From Candidatus Scybalocola faecavium (GTDB lineage Bacteria > Bacillota > Clostridia > Lachnospirales > Lachnospiraceae), in contig DVFP01000023.1 in the NCBI GenBank assembly GCA_018713145.1, positions 1 through 53,824 on the forward strand: DNA of 53,824 bases. Direction: 5' to 3'. A model generated the notes under the pieces. It was not told where the DNA came from and did not search any database. It was given only the letters and a program-made list of their open reading frames with translations. How positions within the stretch are numbered: the first letter of the stretch is position 1; each line of letters opens with the position of its first letter. This document shows positions 1 through 6,942 of the stretch, one piece after another. A program made the position numbers and the translations under genes.

Positions 1-48
1 GCCCTCTGTCATCTGTACCCGATGTACAGGTTTCTTTTGTTTTGCCAT
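1..48 (-). CDS. IS256-family transposase, N-terminal fragment (runs off the window)
   Basis: Sixteen codons are visible, MAKQKKPVHRVQMTEG, starting at an ATG at 48-46 behind an AGGAGG at 64-59 (10-base spacing). From memory, this opening, with its basic residues followed by VQMTEG, is typical of IS256-family (Mutator-type DDE) transposases of Lachnospiraceae, in which a conserved stretch on inhibition and dimerisation follows. The rest of the gene lies left of the window. The protein would catalyse transposition of the element. Too little is visible to judge whether it is intact. Confidence 0.6.
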   Translation of the reverse strand, partial: MAKQKKPVHRVQMTEG

Positions 49-128
49 AATAAAAGGCCCTCCTATGAATTAGATTTTATCATAGAAGAACCTTTCAGTT
101 ACATATTTACAGAAAAAGTTTCACACAC
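1..128 (-). mobile_element. End of an IS256-family insertion sequence (partial)
   Basis: The window opens inside an insertion sequence read on the minus strand. It contains the first 16 codons of a transposase and an 80-base non-coding end. The outer end, just inside the stop codon of the TIR gene, begins GAGTGTGTGAAAC and is followed by an AT-rich stretch, as expected for a terminal inverted repeat. The partner end is outside the window, so neither the inverted repeat nor a target duplication can be tested. The boundary near 128-130 is an estimate. Confidence 0.6.
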
Positions 129-1535
129 TCAAAGCGGCGAAAGTTGATTTAAATAATCATTAATGCTAGTATTTAAAAATTCCAGCCTCTTAAACATTTC
201 TTCCCCCATTTGAGAATATTCTTTATAATTCTGCCTTAATCTTTTATATGAGACATATAAAATTTCCAAATCTTGTCTTTTCTTTTGAAAAATACTATCT
301 AAAGCATCCTTAATTTTATTACTTATTTTTTGATCAATATCCATGTATTTTTTCTTTTGACCAGATGTGGCAAATCTAAAAATATTTCTATATTCTTCCA
401 TCTCACTTAATGGATGTCCTAGCCGCACAAGTTCTTCATCGGAAGTACATTTCAGTCTACATTTAATCAATCCCCAGTAACATTCACTGTTTTCCGGGTC
501 TTGGTCCAGGCTTTTGTCATAATATTCTTCCGCAGAAGCGAAATTACCATCTTCCAGAAAAAGATCCGCTCTTTTTTGAAGTGTAATAGCATTTCCTCCC
601 ATCTGATGGATTTCAATATTCCTGTTATCTGCCCTTGTATCTTCTTTATGAAGATTCTTTTTTATACTTTTTATTAAATCCAGCATAAATGAAGGCGTTG
701 CAATATCAAGGGCTTCACAATTAATAAAAGCATCAGGGAGGGCATCCGGCGATATGTATTTGTAGCATGGCAATAGAAGCTTACTTTTGTCCTCTTTCAT
801 CATTGCAATGAAACGTCCCCATTCATTTTTAACCCATGGTGCTTCCAAATATTCTACTTTTGTGCCAACAACAAGCATTATTTTTGCTGAGTGAAGTGCT
901 GCAAAAATGTATGGCTCATACTCAGTTCCTCCATGAGCTCTTAAGGTAATTCGCGAAAAAAATACTTTATAGCCTTCATTTGTCAGATAAGTACATATAT
1001 CCTGAGCAATCGAACTGTCTTCTGTCCGATTTCCCAAATCATCTGTTTCTTTATAACAAATAAAAATATCATACGGGGATTCTTTAGATGAAATTTCAAG
1101 TATCTTCTTCTGAATCTCAGCAATTTTTTTTGCCTCTTCTTTGTATTTTCCGGCTGCAATAGTGTCTGCATATTGTATTGCCATCAGGTATTCTGTATCC
1201 GCCAAAATCGATGTCAACTGAGTCCGATGACATGTAGGAATTTTTTGTAAGGTTTTGGGATCATCTACATACTCGACACCATATTTACACAAAACAAGTC
1301 CCCAGTGTGCTTCCGCAATAGTATTGTCCTCGTCTAAAATTGTTTCATATATAGCTGATGCTTTATCAAAATCATTATGCATCCGTTGATAGTTGGCTCG
1401 ATTAAACAGGTTTGTCAATCGTAAGTCATTTACTTTGGGAACTGTATTCACGGTTCCGCAATAATCACAGGTACAAATTGAGTCTCCCTCTTTAATATTC
1501 AATTTTCCACCACACATTTTACAATTGTATGTCAT
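129..1535 (-). CDS. Zinc-ribbon / TPR / TIR-domain protein
   Basis: 468 residues. An N-terminal zinc ribbon has paired cysteines at 5/8 and 23/26. Helical, TPR-like segments flank a TIR domain: one around 45-85 and one around 318-362, where alternating small and aromatic residues end in WGLIKCR. The TIR domain begins at YDIFICYK (155-162) and carries a candidate catalytic glutamate in WVKNEW (E238). Bacterial TIR domains with that glutamate commonly hydrolyse NAD+ in phage-defence systems; activity here is inferred. The gene is the last of a coupled cassette: its start overlaps the stop of the small membrane-protein gene by 4 bases. The sequence is markedly AT-rich compared with the genes after 3.3 kb, suggesting transfer. 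The stop codon sits at the edge of the insertion sequence, so the C terminus may be shortened. No signal peptide or membrane segment is seen, so the protein should be cytoplasmic. Confidence 0.88.
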   Translation of the reverse strand: MTYNCKMCGGKLNIKEGDSICTCDYCGTVNTVPKVNDLRLTNLFNRANYQRMHNDFDKASAIYETILDEDNTIAEAHWGLVLCKYGVEYVDDPKTLQKIPTCHRTQLTSILADTEYLMAIQYADTIAAGKYKEEAKKIAEIQKKILEISSKESPYDIFICYKETDDLGNRTEDSSIAQDICTYLTNEGYKVFFSRITLRAHGGTEYEPYIFAALHSAKIMLVVGTKVEYLEAPWVKNEWGRFIAMMKEDKSKLLLPCYKYISPDALPDAFINCEALDIATPSFMLDLIKSIKKNLHKEDTRADNRNIEIHQMGGNAITLQKRADLFLEDGNFASAEEYYDKSLDQDPENSECYWGLIKCRLKCTSDEELVRLGHPLSEMEEYRNIFRFATSGQKKKYMDIDQKISNKIKDALDSIFQKKRQDLEILYVSYKRLRQNYKEYSQMGEEMFKRLEFLNTSINDYLNQLSPL

Positions 1536-1981
1536 TTTCTCTCATTCCCTCCGCTTTGTGTATATACCAAAACACTATCAATTTCCTGTATACAATTTTC
1601 TGCATTTTTACTCATCATTTCCCACATTCGTTTTTTATCATTTATACTTGAATTAACGTCTTCAAAATTTACTTTTCTAATACTTTGTGAATAAAATTTC
1701 CCTATCTCCTGATCATTCGATTCCATAAAATCATTCATTTGCCCCAAAAGTTTCCTCTGTTTGTCACTTATTTCATCTTTGGGTTCTTTAAATGCCTTAA
1801 TACAACCAAACACCAAACCAATGACTGCTCCAAAAAAAATTGCATCTACACTTAAATCAAGATTTTTTTGCCATCCACTTATAGCTATTATCCCCATTGC
1901 ACATATAAATCCGATTGCTAATCCCATAGCAAGCCCTAGTAATATTTTTATCAATTTCATTCTGTGCTTTAGTTTGGGCAT
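1532..1981 (-). CDS. Small two-helix membrane protein of the TIR/SPFH cassette
   Basis: 149 residues starting with a basic stretch (MPKLKHRMKLIK) followed by a hydrophobic, glycine-rich segment at about 13-36 and a second at about 46-63, then a charged, probably helical C-terminal tail. I recognise no family. The ATG has an AGGA-type ribosome site 7 bases upstream. The first 125 bases overlap the 3' end of the SPFH gene in another frame, and the end overlaps the TIR start by 4 bases. Either this is a true overlapping gene, coupled to its neighbours and anchoring them at the membrane, or it is the displaced C terminus of the SPFH protein after a frameshift in an A-run near 1940. The basic N terminus before the first helix favours an independent membrane protein. 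Confidence 0.6.
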   Translation of the reverse strand: MPKLKHRMKLIKILLGLAMGLAIGFICAMGIIAISGWQKNLDLSVDAIFFGAVIGLVFGCIKAFKEPKDEISDKQRKLLGQMNDFMESNDQEIGKFYSQSIRKVNFEDVNSSINDKKRMWEMMSKNAENCIQEIDSVLVYTQSGGNERK

Positions 1982-2813
1982 TGATAATTCCTACTTGCTG
2001 GCGAATCTTCGCATCTTCCACTTCAATGACCTGACGGTAAGATAACTCTCTAAATTTATCATAAAGCGCATCTCCATCAGGTTTTTGAACTGTGGTTACA
2101 AGGAAACGGACTAATCCCATCCCGTATTCCTCAAAATCTCCTTTGAGCCGTTCTTTTAACTCTTCAGAAAAAACATCCAAATGGGAATCTATCTCAAAAA
2201 TACTGATTTTTCTTGAGGATAATACCTGGGCAATATAAGATTTAACCTTAGTCATTAAAATAGATTTAAAATATGACACTAACCCAGCTTGTGTCAACAA
2301 TGCATCCGTTCCAACCAGCTTGATAAGTAACTTTCTGGGGTCAATCACCCTCAAAATCATCTCGCCGCATGCTCCTACTTTTACAGGAAATTTATATTGC
2401 GGCTCAATATATTCCACCTTACTGTCAGTCCCCCACAAAATGGCCATTTGATCTGTAAGATTTACGAAATAAACTTCACTTTGAAACGGAACAGCTCCAC
2501 CTGTCTGGCTTCCATATATTATTTTGGATAATTTAGGAATATTTTGTGTTTCTAAGGTATATCTTCCAGGTCCAAAAGAATCAAGTGCTTCACCATTAAG
2601 AAAAAATATTGCTTCCTGAGATTCATTAACAATTAATTGGGACATTGTATTAAAATGATGGCCTGGATATTTCCATACAAAAGTTTTATTATCCATTTCT
2701 GTTGCATGACAACATATAACTTCTGTCACAGGCTCCCGATCATTGTATTGTATATTGTCCCGTAATTGCTCCTTCTGCGATTCACTGTCGCTTTTCTTTC
2801 CAAATAATCCCAT
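1857..2813 (-). CDS. SPFH/band-7 domain protein (YdjI-like)
   Basis: 318 residues. The body, about residues 20-265, resembles the SPFH family of virion-core/YdjI-like proteins: early strands with GEALDSFGPGRYTL, a VYFVNLTDQ segment, and a helical stretch ending in AKIRQQVGIINAQTKAQ. SPFH proteins assemble into membrane-associated scaffolds, and in phage-defence islands they often accompany effectors. Here the protein lies upstream of a small membrane protein and a TIR protein on one strand. The last 30 or so residues after QNEIDKN look unlike the family and coincide with the start of the membrane-protein frame, so a frameshift is possible. The gene is divergent from a Cro/C1-type regulator, across a 34-bp palindrome that could control it. 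Confidence 0.78.
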   Translation of the reverse strand: MGLFGKKSDSESQKEQLRDNIQYNDREPVTEVICCHATEMDNKTFVWKYPGHHFNTMSQLIVNESQEAIFFLNGEALDSFGPGRYTLETQNIPKLSKIIYGSQTGGAVPFQSEVYFVNLTDQMAILWGTDSKVEYIEPQYKFPVKVGACGEMILRVIDPRKLLIKLVGTDALLTQAGLVSYFKSILMTKVKSYIAQVLSSRKISIFEIDSHLDVFSEELKERLKGDFEEYGMGLVRFLVTTVQKPDGDALYDKFRELSYRQVIEVEDAKIRQQVGIINAQTKAQNEIDKNITRACYGISNRIYMCNGDNSYKWMAKKS

Positions 2814-2899
2814 TAAATTCCACTTCCATCCGTATTTTTATAATAAATATAGCTATAATTTTAGTTATATCTATTATAACCAAATCGCTTACTTCTTTC

Positions 2900-2933
2900 A
2901 ATAGTAATAACTAAATATTTAGTTATTACTATT
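2900..2933. promoter_or_regulatory. Perfect 34-bp palindrome between divergent SPFH and regulator genes
   Basis: The 17 bases 2900-2916 are exactly the reverse complement of 2917-2933, with no loop; the centre reads TAACTAAATATTTAGTTA. It lies in an AT-rich 167-base divergent intergenic region, 48 bases before the regulator ATG. A related half-site (TTTTAGTTATA) occurs about 40 bases to the left. Perfect zero-spacer symmetry suits a dimeric helix-turn-helix regulator, most simply the adjacent Cro/C1-type protein controlling itself and the SPFH/TIR cassette. Binding is inferred. Confidence 0.65.
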
Positions 2934-2980
2934 TTAATTTTTCTAATATTATTTACTATAATCTTTAAAAGGAGGTTATC

Positions 2981-3316
2981 ATGGCAGTTGATTACAAACT
3001 TATTGGAAACAGAATAAAATCTGAAAGAACAAAGAAAAAAATAACACAGGAAAAATTAGCAGAATATCTTGATGTATCTGTTGGTTATATTAGTCAACTT
3101 GAAAGGGGTATTACAAAAATCAGTTTAGACAGGCTTTCTGAGATAAGTGATTACTTAGATTGCAGTATCACATACTTTTTATCGGGCAGCTCCATTTCCA
3201 GCTCGGACTATCTTCTTGATGATATTAATCAACAACTAAAAAAAATGTCCAGCCAACATAGAATTCTACTTTATCAAATATTAAAACTCATTGAAGAACA
3301 GGCAGAAAAAAGCTGA
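2981..3316 (+). CDS. Cro/C1-type helix-turn-helix regulator
   Basis: 111 residues. An XRE-type DNA-binding domain occupies about 6-65, with the usual pattern IGNRIKSERTKKKITQEKLA, then a recognition helix region VGYISQLERG and a hydrophobic closing helix ending SITYFL. The remainder is a short serine-rich linker and a helical tail likely used for dimerisation. An AGGAGG lies 8 bases before the ATG. The gene stands alone on the plus strand, divergent from the SPFH/TIR cassette, with a perfect palindrome in between. It shares that cassette's AT-rich composition, so it most likely belongs to it as an autoregulated repressor. Its 3' end forms part of an intrinsic terminator. Confidence 0.9.
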   Translation: MAVDYKLIGNRIKSERTKKKITQEKLAEYLDVSVGYISQLERGITKISLDRLSEISDYLDCSITYFLSGSSISSSDYLLDDINQQLKKMSSQHRILLYQILKLIEEQAEKS

Positions 3317-3350
3317 ACTTTCACAGTCAACTTTTTCTGCCTGTTTTTTA
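3299..3350 (+). terminator. Intrinsic terminator overlapping the regulator stop codon
   Basis: CAGGCAGAAAAA at 3299-3310 pairs with TTTTTCTGCCTG at 3332-3343, followed by a run of T. The 5' arm lies inside the last codons of the regulator gene. It separates the AT-rich cassette from the convergent helicase gene. Confidence 0.8.
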
Positions 3351-3352
3351 TT

Positions 3353-5614
3353 TTATGAGTTGCCCGACAAATGGGATTCCCGGTAAAGGCTTTCCCAACT
3401 CAGCACCCTCTGCTTCATCCCTTCAATGTCCAGCACACCCAGGGCAAAGCCCTTCCGGACCAATTGTTCCGGCACATACTCATCGTACTTTTCAAAAACC
3501 GGAACCTCTTTGGGATAGACAAGCTCCAGGGGATCAAAGTCTTTCTTTGCTTCCTCTGCCGTGATCTGATAAAAGGCTTCCTCGCTAACCTTCATGGTAA
3601 ACTGGAGATAATAGGGACTTGACGGATTTAAGCCTCTAAGGCCCAACCGATTCCCGCAGCGTATTTTTAAAAAACGCTCTAAGGCCAGAAAAGCATAACT
3701 GCCAAGCCAGGGAAACAACACCCACATATTTCCCCCCAAATGGACTAAGGGATGGCCCTTGATGCCGGATTTTAGAAAGGTATCCCTTGCGTCATGAAGC
3801 CTGCATACTGCGTGGCGCATCAGATAAGGATAATTTTTTTCTTCACATAAAACCTTATACATCCGCTCTAAAATATGGGTGTGTATATCTCCCGCCACAT
3901 CGCCAAAATAAGCGGGGATGTTCCCTTTTACAAGGGTGCAGTAAACTTCCCGTTTTTTATGATCCACCTCATCCACCACCCAGACTCTTCCGGCAATGGC
4001 GATCTTATCGCCCACTGGCGGCGGCTTTACAATGGTCCCCAATTCTTCCGGGCCGGAACGGACGCTGTATTCTACATTTTCCTGAAATACAGCGTAAAAC
4101 TTGTAGTTATTCACGATCCGCTCTCCCGTAAGGCCTACGATAAGCCCCCCATTTTCTGTCCGGCTGATATGATCGATTTCCAGCAGATGCAAAAGCAGGA
4201 TACGGTAATCTTCCTGTGAGATCCTATGGAAACAGGACAGGGGCAGCACCCGGGACGCCAGTTCTCCCGGCGTCATCTCCCCGCAGGATGCCAGGGTGCT
4301 CATCGTCTGGTGATACAGCAGGCTGTAAGGCAGACGTTCCGTTCTTGGCGGCTCCACAAAGCGCTCCTCAATATAAAGCTGCACTAAGGCAATGCCCTGG
4401 ATCAGATGCCATGGGATCATGTCCGGAAGCATAGCTCTTGGCTCGGGATGATCTTCCCTCATGACAAACCACATTTGGGCCGGATTTCCCCGCCGCCCGG
4501 TTCTGCCCATGCGCTGCAAAAATCCGGACACAGTAAATGGAGCATCAATCTGAAAGGCCCGCTCCAGTTTTCCAATATCGATCCCCAGCTCCAAAGTAGC
4601 AGTAGCGCAGACAGACATAAGGGATTCATCATCCTTCATCTCCTCCTCCGCACTTTCCCGGTAAGAAGCGGAAAGATTACCGTGATGGATCAGAAAGCGG
4701 TCCGGCTCATGGTTTACCTCGCAATACTGGCGCAGGCTTTGGCATACCGCCTCACACTCTTCCCTGGAATTTGTAAAGATCAGGCATTTTTTCCCGCGGG
4801 TATGTTCAAAAATATACCCGATTCCCGGATCTGCCGCCTTTGGCGCCGTATCGGTGGCCGTTTCCAAAACAGGGGTCTCCACCACTATGTTTTTTCCCTC
4901 ATCGGCCTGAGGAGCAGTGTTAAAAAAATGCTCCATAGACAGGCGCCACACTTCCTTTCCCCCGTCAAAACCGGGAATAATGGTTCCCCGTCCGCTGCCT
5001 GCGGCTAAAAAGCGCCCTGCTTCTTCAGGGTTTCCGATAGTGGCCGAAAGGCCGATCCGTCTGGGACTGCATCCGGCCAATCGGCAAAGCCTCTCAATCA
5101 GGCAAAAGGTCTGCATCCCCCGGTCCCCCCGAAGGAGGGAATGGATCTCGTCAATGACAATAAACCTCAGATCCCCAAACAGGGACGGGATTTCCATATG
5201 CTTATTAATCATTAAAGATTCCAAAGACTCCGGCGTGATCTGTAAAATACCGGAAGGTTTTTTAAGGAGCTCGCGCTTTCTGCTTTGGGGTGCATCCCCA
5301 TGCCAACGGGTCACCGGGATTCCCTCCTCCTGACACAGTTCCCCCAGCCGTTCAAACTGGTCATTGATCAGAGCCTTTAAAGGAGCAATATATAAAACTC
5401 CCACACTATTGGGCGGATCCTCCTCCAGCAATGTAAGGATCGGGAAAAATGCCGCCTCCGTTTTTCCCGATGCAGTGGACGCCGTCAGGAGCACATTGTC
5501 CTGAGTGCCAAAAATCGCCTCCCCGGCGGCATTTTGCACCCCTCTTAATGCCTGCCATCCGGAGCGGTATATATAATCCTGGATAAATGGCGCGTATCGA
5601 TCAAAAACATTCAT
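3353..5614 (-). CDS. DEAD/DEAH-box helicase, third gene of a Shango-like operon
   Basis: 753 residues, a superfamily II helicase of the Lhr-like type. Walker A is TASTASGKT (44-52), motif II DEIH (155-158), motif III SAT (190-192) and motif VI QRMGRTGRRG (367-376). About 350 residues follow the core, with a winged-helix/Lhr-type region likely. The start overlaps the stop of the ATPase gene by 4 bases, so translation is coupled. As I recall, Shango (TerB-domain protein, ATPase, helicase; SngA-B-C) is a described anti-phage system with exactly this order of parts, and related helicases occur in BREX type 2. The helicase probably remodels or unwinds invading DNA with the ATPase. Base composition is like the neighbouring core genes rather than the AT-rich cassette to the left. 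Confidence 0.88.
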   Translation of the reverse strand: MNVFDRYAPFIQDYIYRSGWQALRGVQNAAGEAIFGTQDNVLLTASTASGKTEAAFFPILTLLEEDPPNSVGVLYIAPLKALINDQFERLGELCQEEGIPVTRWHGDAPQSRKRELLKKPSGILQITPESLESLMINKHMEIPSLFGDLRFIVIDEIHSLLRGDRGMQTFCLIERLCRLAGCSPRRIGLSATIGNPEEAGRFLAAGSGRGTIIPGFDGGKEVWRLSMEHFFNTAPQADEGKNIVVETPVLETATDTAPKAADPGIGYIFEHTRGKKCLIFTNSREECEAVCQSLRQYCEVNHEPDRFLIHHGNLSASYRESAEEEMKDDESLMSVCATATLELGIDIGKLERAFQIDAPFTVSGFLQRMGRTGRRGNPAQMWFVMREDHPEPRAMLPDMIPWHLIQGIALVQLYIEERFVEPPRTERLPYSLLYHQTMSTLASCGEMTPGELASRVLPLSCFHRISQEDYRILLLHLLEIDHISRTENGGLIVGLTGERIVNNYKFYAVFQENVEYSVRSGPEELGTIVKPPPVGDKIAIAGRVWVVDEVDHKKREVYCTLVKGNIPAYFGDVAGDIHTHILERMYKVLCEEKNYPYLMRHAVCRLHDARDTFLKSGIKGHPLVHLGGNMWVLFPWLGSYAFLALERFLKIRCGNRLGLRGLNPSSPYYLQFTMKVSEEAFYQITAEEAKKDFDPLELVYPKEVPVFEKYDEYVPEQLVRKGFALGVLDIEGMKQRVLSWESLYRESHLSGNS

Positions 5615-6942
5615 AATGTAAACTCCACATAATTTTCATCTGTCTGATGGGAAACGGCCTGGGATTTTTCAAAAGTAAAGTCATCAGACTGGAGCAGCGC
5701 ATCCATTGTCAGAGACGGATTTTGGTACATCAGATCCAAAAGCTCAATAAAGTCCCGAATCACCTCTCTGGGGGTAATGTTTTGGTCCGCGCCGATCCGG
5801 CCGTATTCCATCTTGATAAAATCTGACAGATCATCGGTTCTCAGTCTCCGGTCATAAGCATAAAGCTGGGCGTGGATCGCGGCAAGCTTCTCGCAAAGCA
5901 CGAACATTTCCTCCGGCGTCAAAGGTTCCAGACGGATCACCGGAGCCAGCAGATCCCTGGCGCCAGGCCGGGAAAATTTTCCCTCTGACAGCCGGGAACG
6001 GAGGGCCTCATAGCTGTATAAGCCCCGCCGCTTATCTTCAACAGCCTGGGGCGTTGCTCCCATAATGATTCCCAAATACCTGGCCTTTCCCTGAAGCGTA
6101 TCATTATACATGGTGAGAAGCTTCTCATAATTATACTGGCGGGTAATGGCATTAGGGATCTTATAGAGATTCACCAGTTCATCGATCATGATCATCATAC
6201 CCGCATACCCTGCAAGGCGGAAAAACACGGCAAAGATCTTCAGATAATCATACCAGTCATCATCCGTAATGATCATATTAATGCCAAGCTCCTCTTTTGC
6301 ATCCCTCTTTAAGGCATATTCGCCTCGAAACCACCGCACAACTTTTCCTTTCATTTCATCATTGCCTTCAATATAAGCATGGTAATACATGGAAAGGAGC
6401 CGGGCGAACTCAAAGCCATGGACCAGCTCGCTTACGGCAGAGGTCACCTGATAGATCTGCTGATCTACAGCCTTGGTCAAGGCCGGATCCCCCGGCTCAA
6501 GGCCGGTTTCAGTTACAGCCTTAGTCTGAACAGTATTGATCCACCGATCCAGCACCAGAGTTAAGGCGCCGCCCTCAGGTTTTGTTTTTGTAGACAGGTT
6601 GCTGATCAGCTCCCGGTAAGTTGCAAGTCCCTGCCCTTTGGTCCCCTGGAGCCGCCGTTCCGGAGAAAGGTCCGCGTCAGCAACAATAAATCCCTTGTCC
6701 ATCACATAGTTTCGGATCGTCTGGATCAAAAAGCTTTTTCCTGAACCGTATTTTCCTACAATAAAACGAAATGAAGCTCCGCCTTCTCCAATAATATCCA
6801 CATCATGAAGAAGAGCCTGTATCTCATTTTTTCTTCCAACAGTGATATATGGCAGGCCGATCCTTGGCACTACGCCCCCTTTTAAGGAATTTAAAATGGT
6901 TTGGGCGATCCGCTTCGGTACTTTTTTATTGTCCTCATTCAT
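5611..6942 (-). CDS. DUF2791-type P-loop ATPase, second gene of a Shango-like operon
   Basis: 443 residues. A P-loop GKYGSGKS at 63-70 and a Walker B MIMIDEL at 250-256 (D254, E255) define a STAND/AAA-like ATPase. The overall layout fits the BREX-associated ATP-binding family (DUF2791, BrxD-like): IVGKYGSGKSF, then a long helical insert, then MIDELVNLYK. It overlaps the helicase start by 4 bases and the upstream TerB_N-type gene by 4 bases. In Shango the middle gene is an ATPase, and the fit is good. The role is presumably to couple ATP use to DNA sensing or loading of the helicase; this is inference from neighbours. Confidence 0.85.
   Translation of the reverse strand: MNEDNKKVPKRIAQTILNSLKGGVVPRIGLPYITVGRKNEIQALLHDVDIIGEGGASFRFIVGKYGSGKSFLIQTIRNYVMDKGFIVADADLSPERRLQGTKGQGLATYRELISNLSTKTKPEGGALTLVLDRWINTVQTKAVTETGLEPGDPALTKAVDQQIYQVTSAVSELVHGFEFARLLSMYYHAYIEGNDEMKGKVVRWFRGEYALKRDAKEELGINMIITDDDWYDYLKIFAVFFRLAGYAGMMIMIDELVNLYKIPNAITRQYNYEKLLTMYNDTLQGKARYLGIIMGATPQAVEDKRRGLYSYEALRSRLSEGKFSRPGARDLLAPVIRLEPLTPEEMFVLCEKLAAIHAQLYAYDRRLRTDDLSDFIKMEYGRIGADQNITPREVIRDFIELLDLMYQNPSLTMDALLQSDDFTFEKSQAVSHQTDENYVEFTL

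Noticed and set aside
4406..5008. A 200-codon plus-strand frame inside the helicase gene
   Set aside because: Antisense to helicase motifs; no ribosome site.
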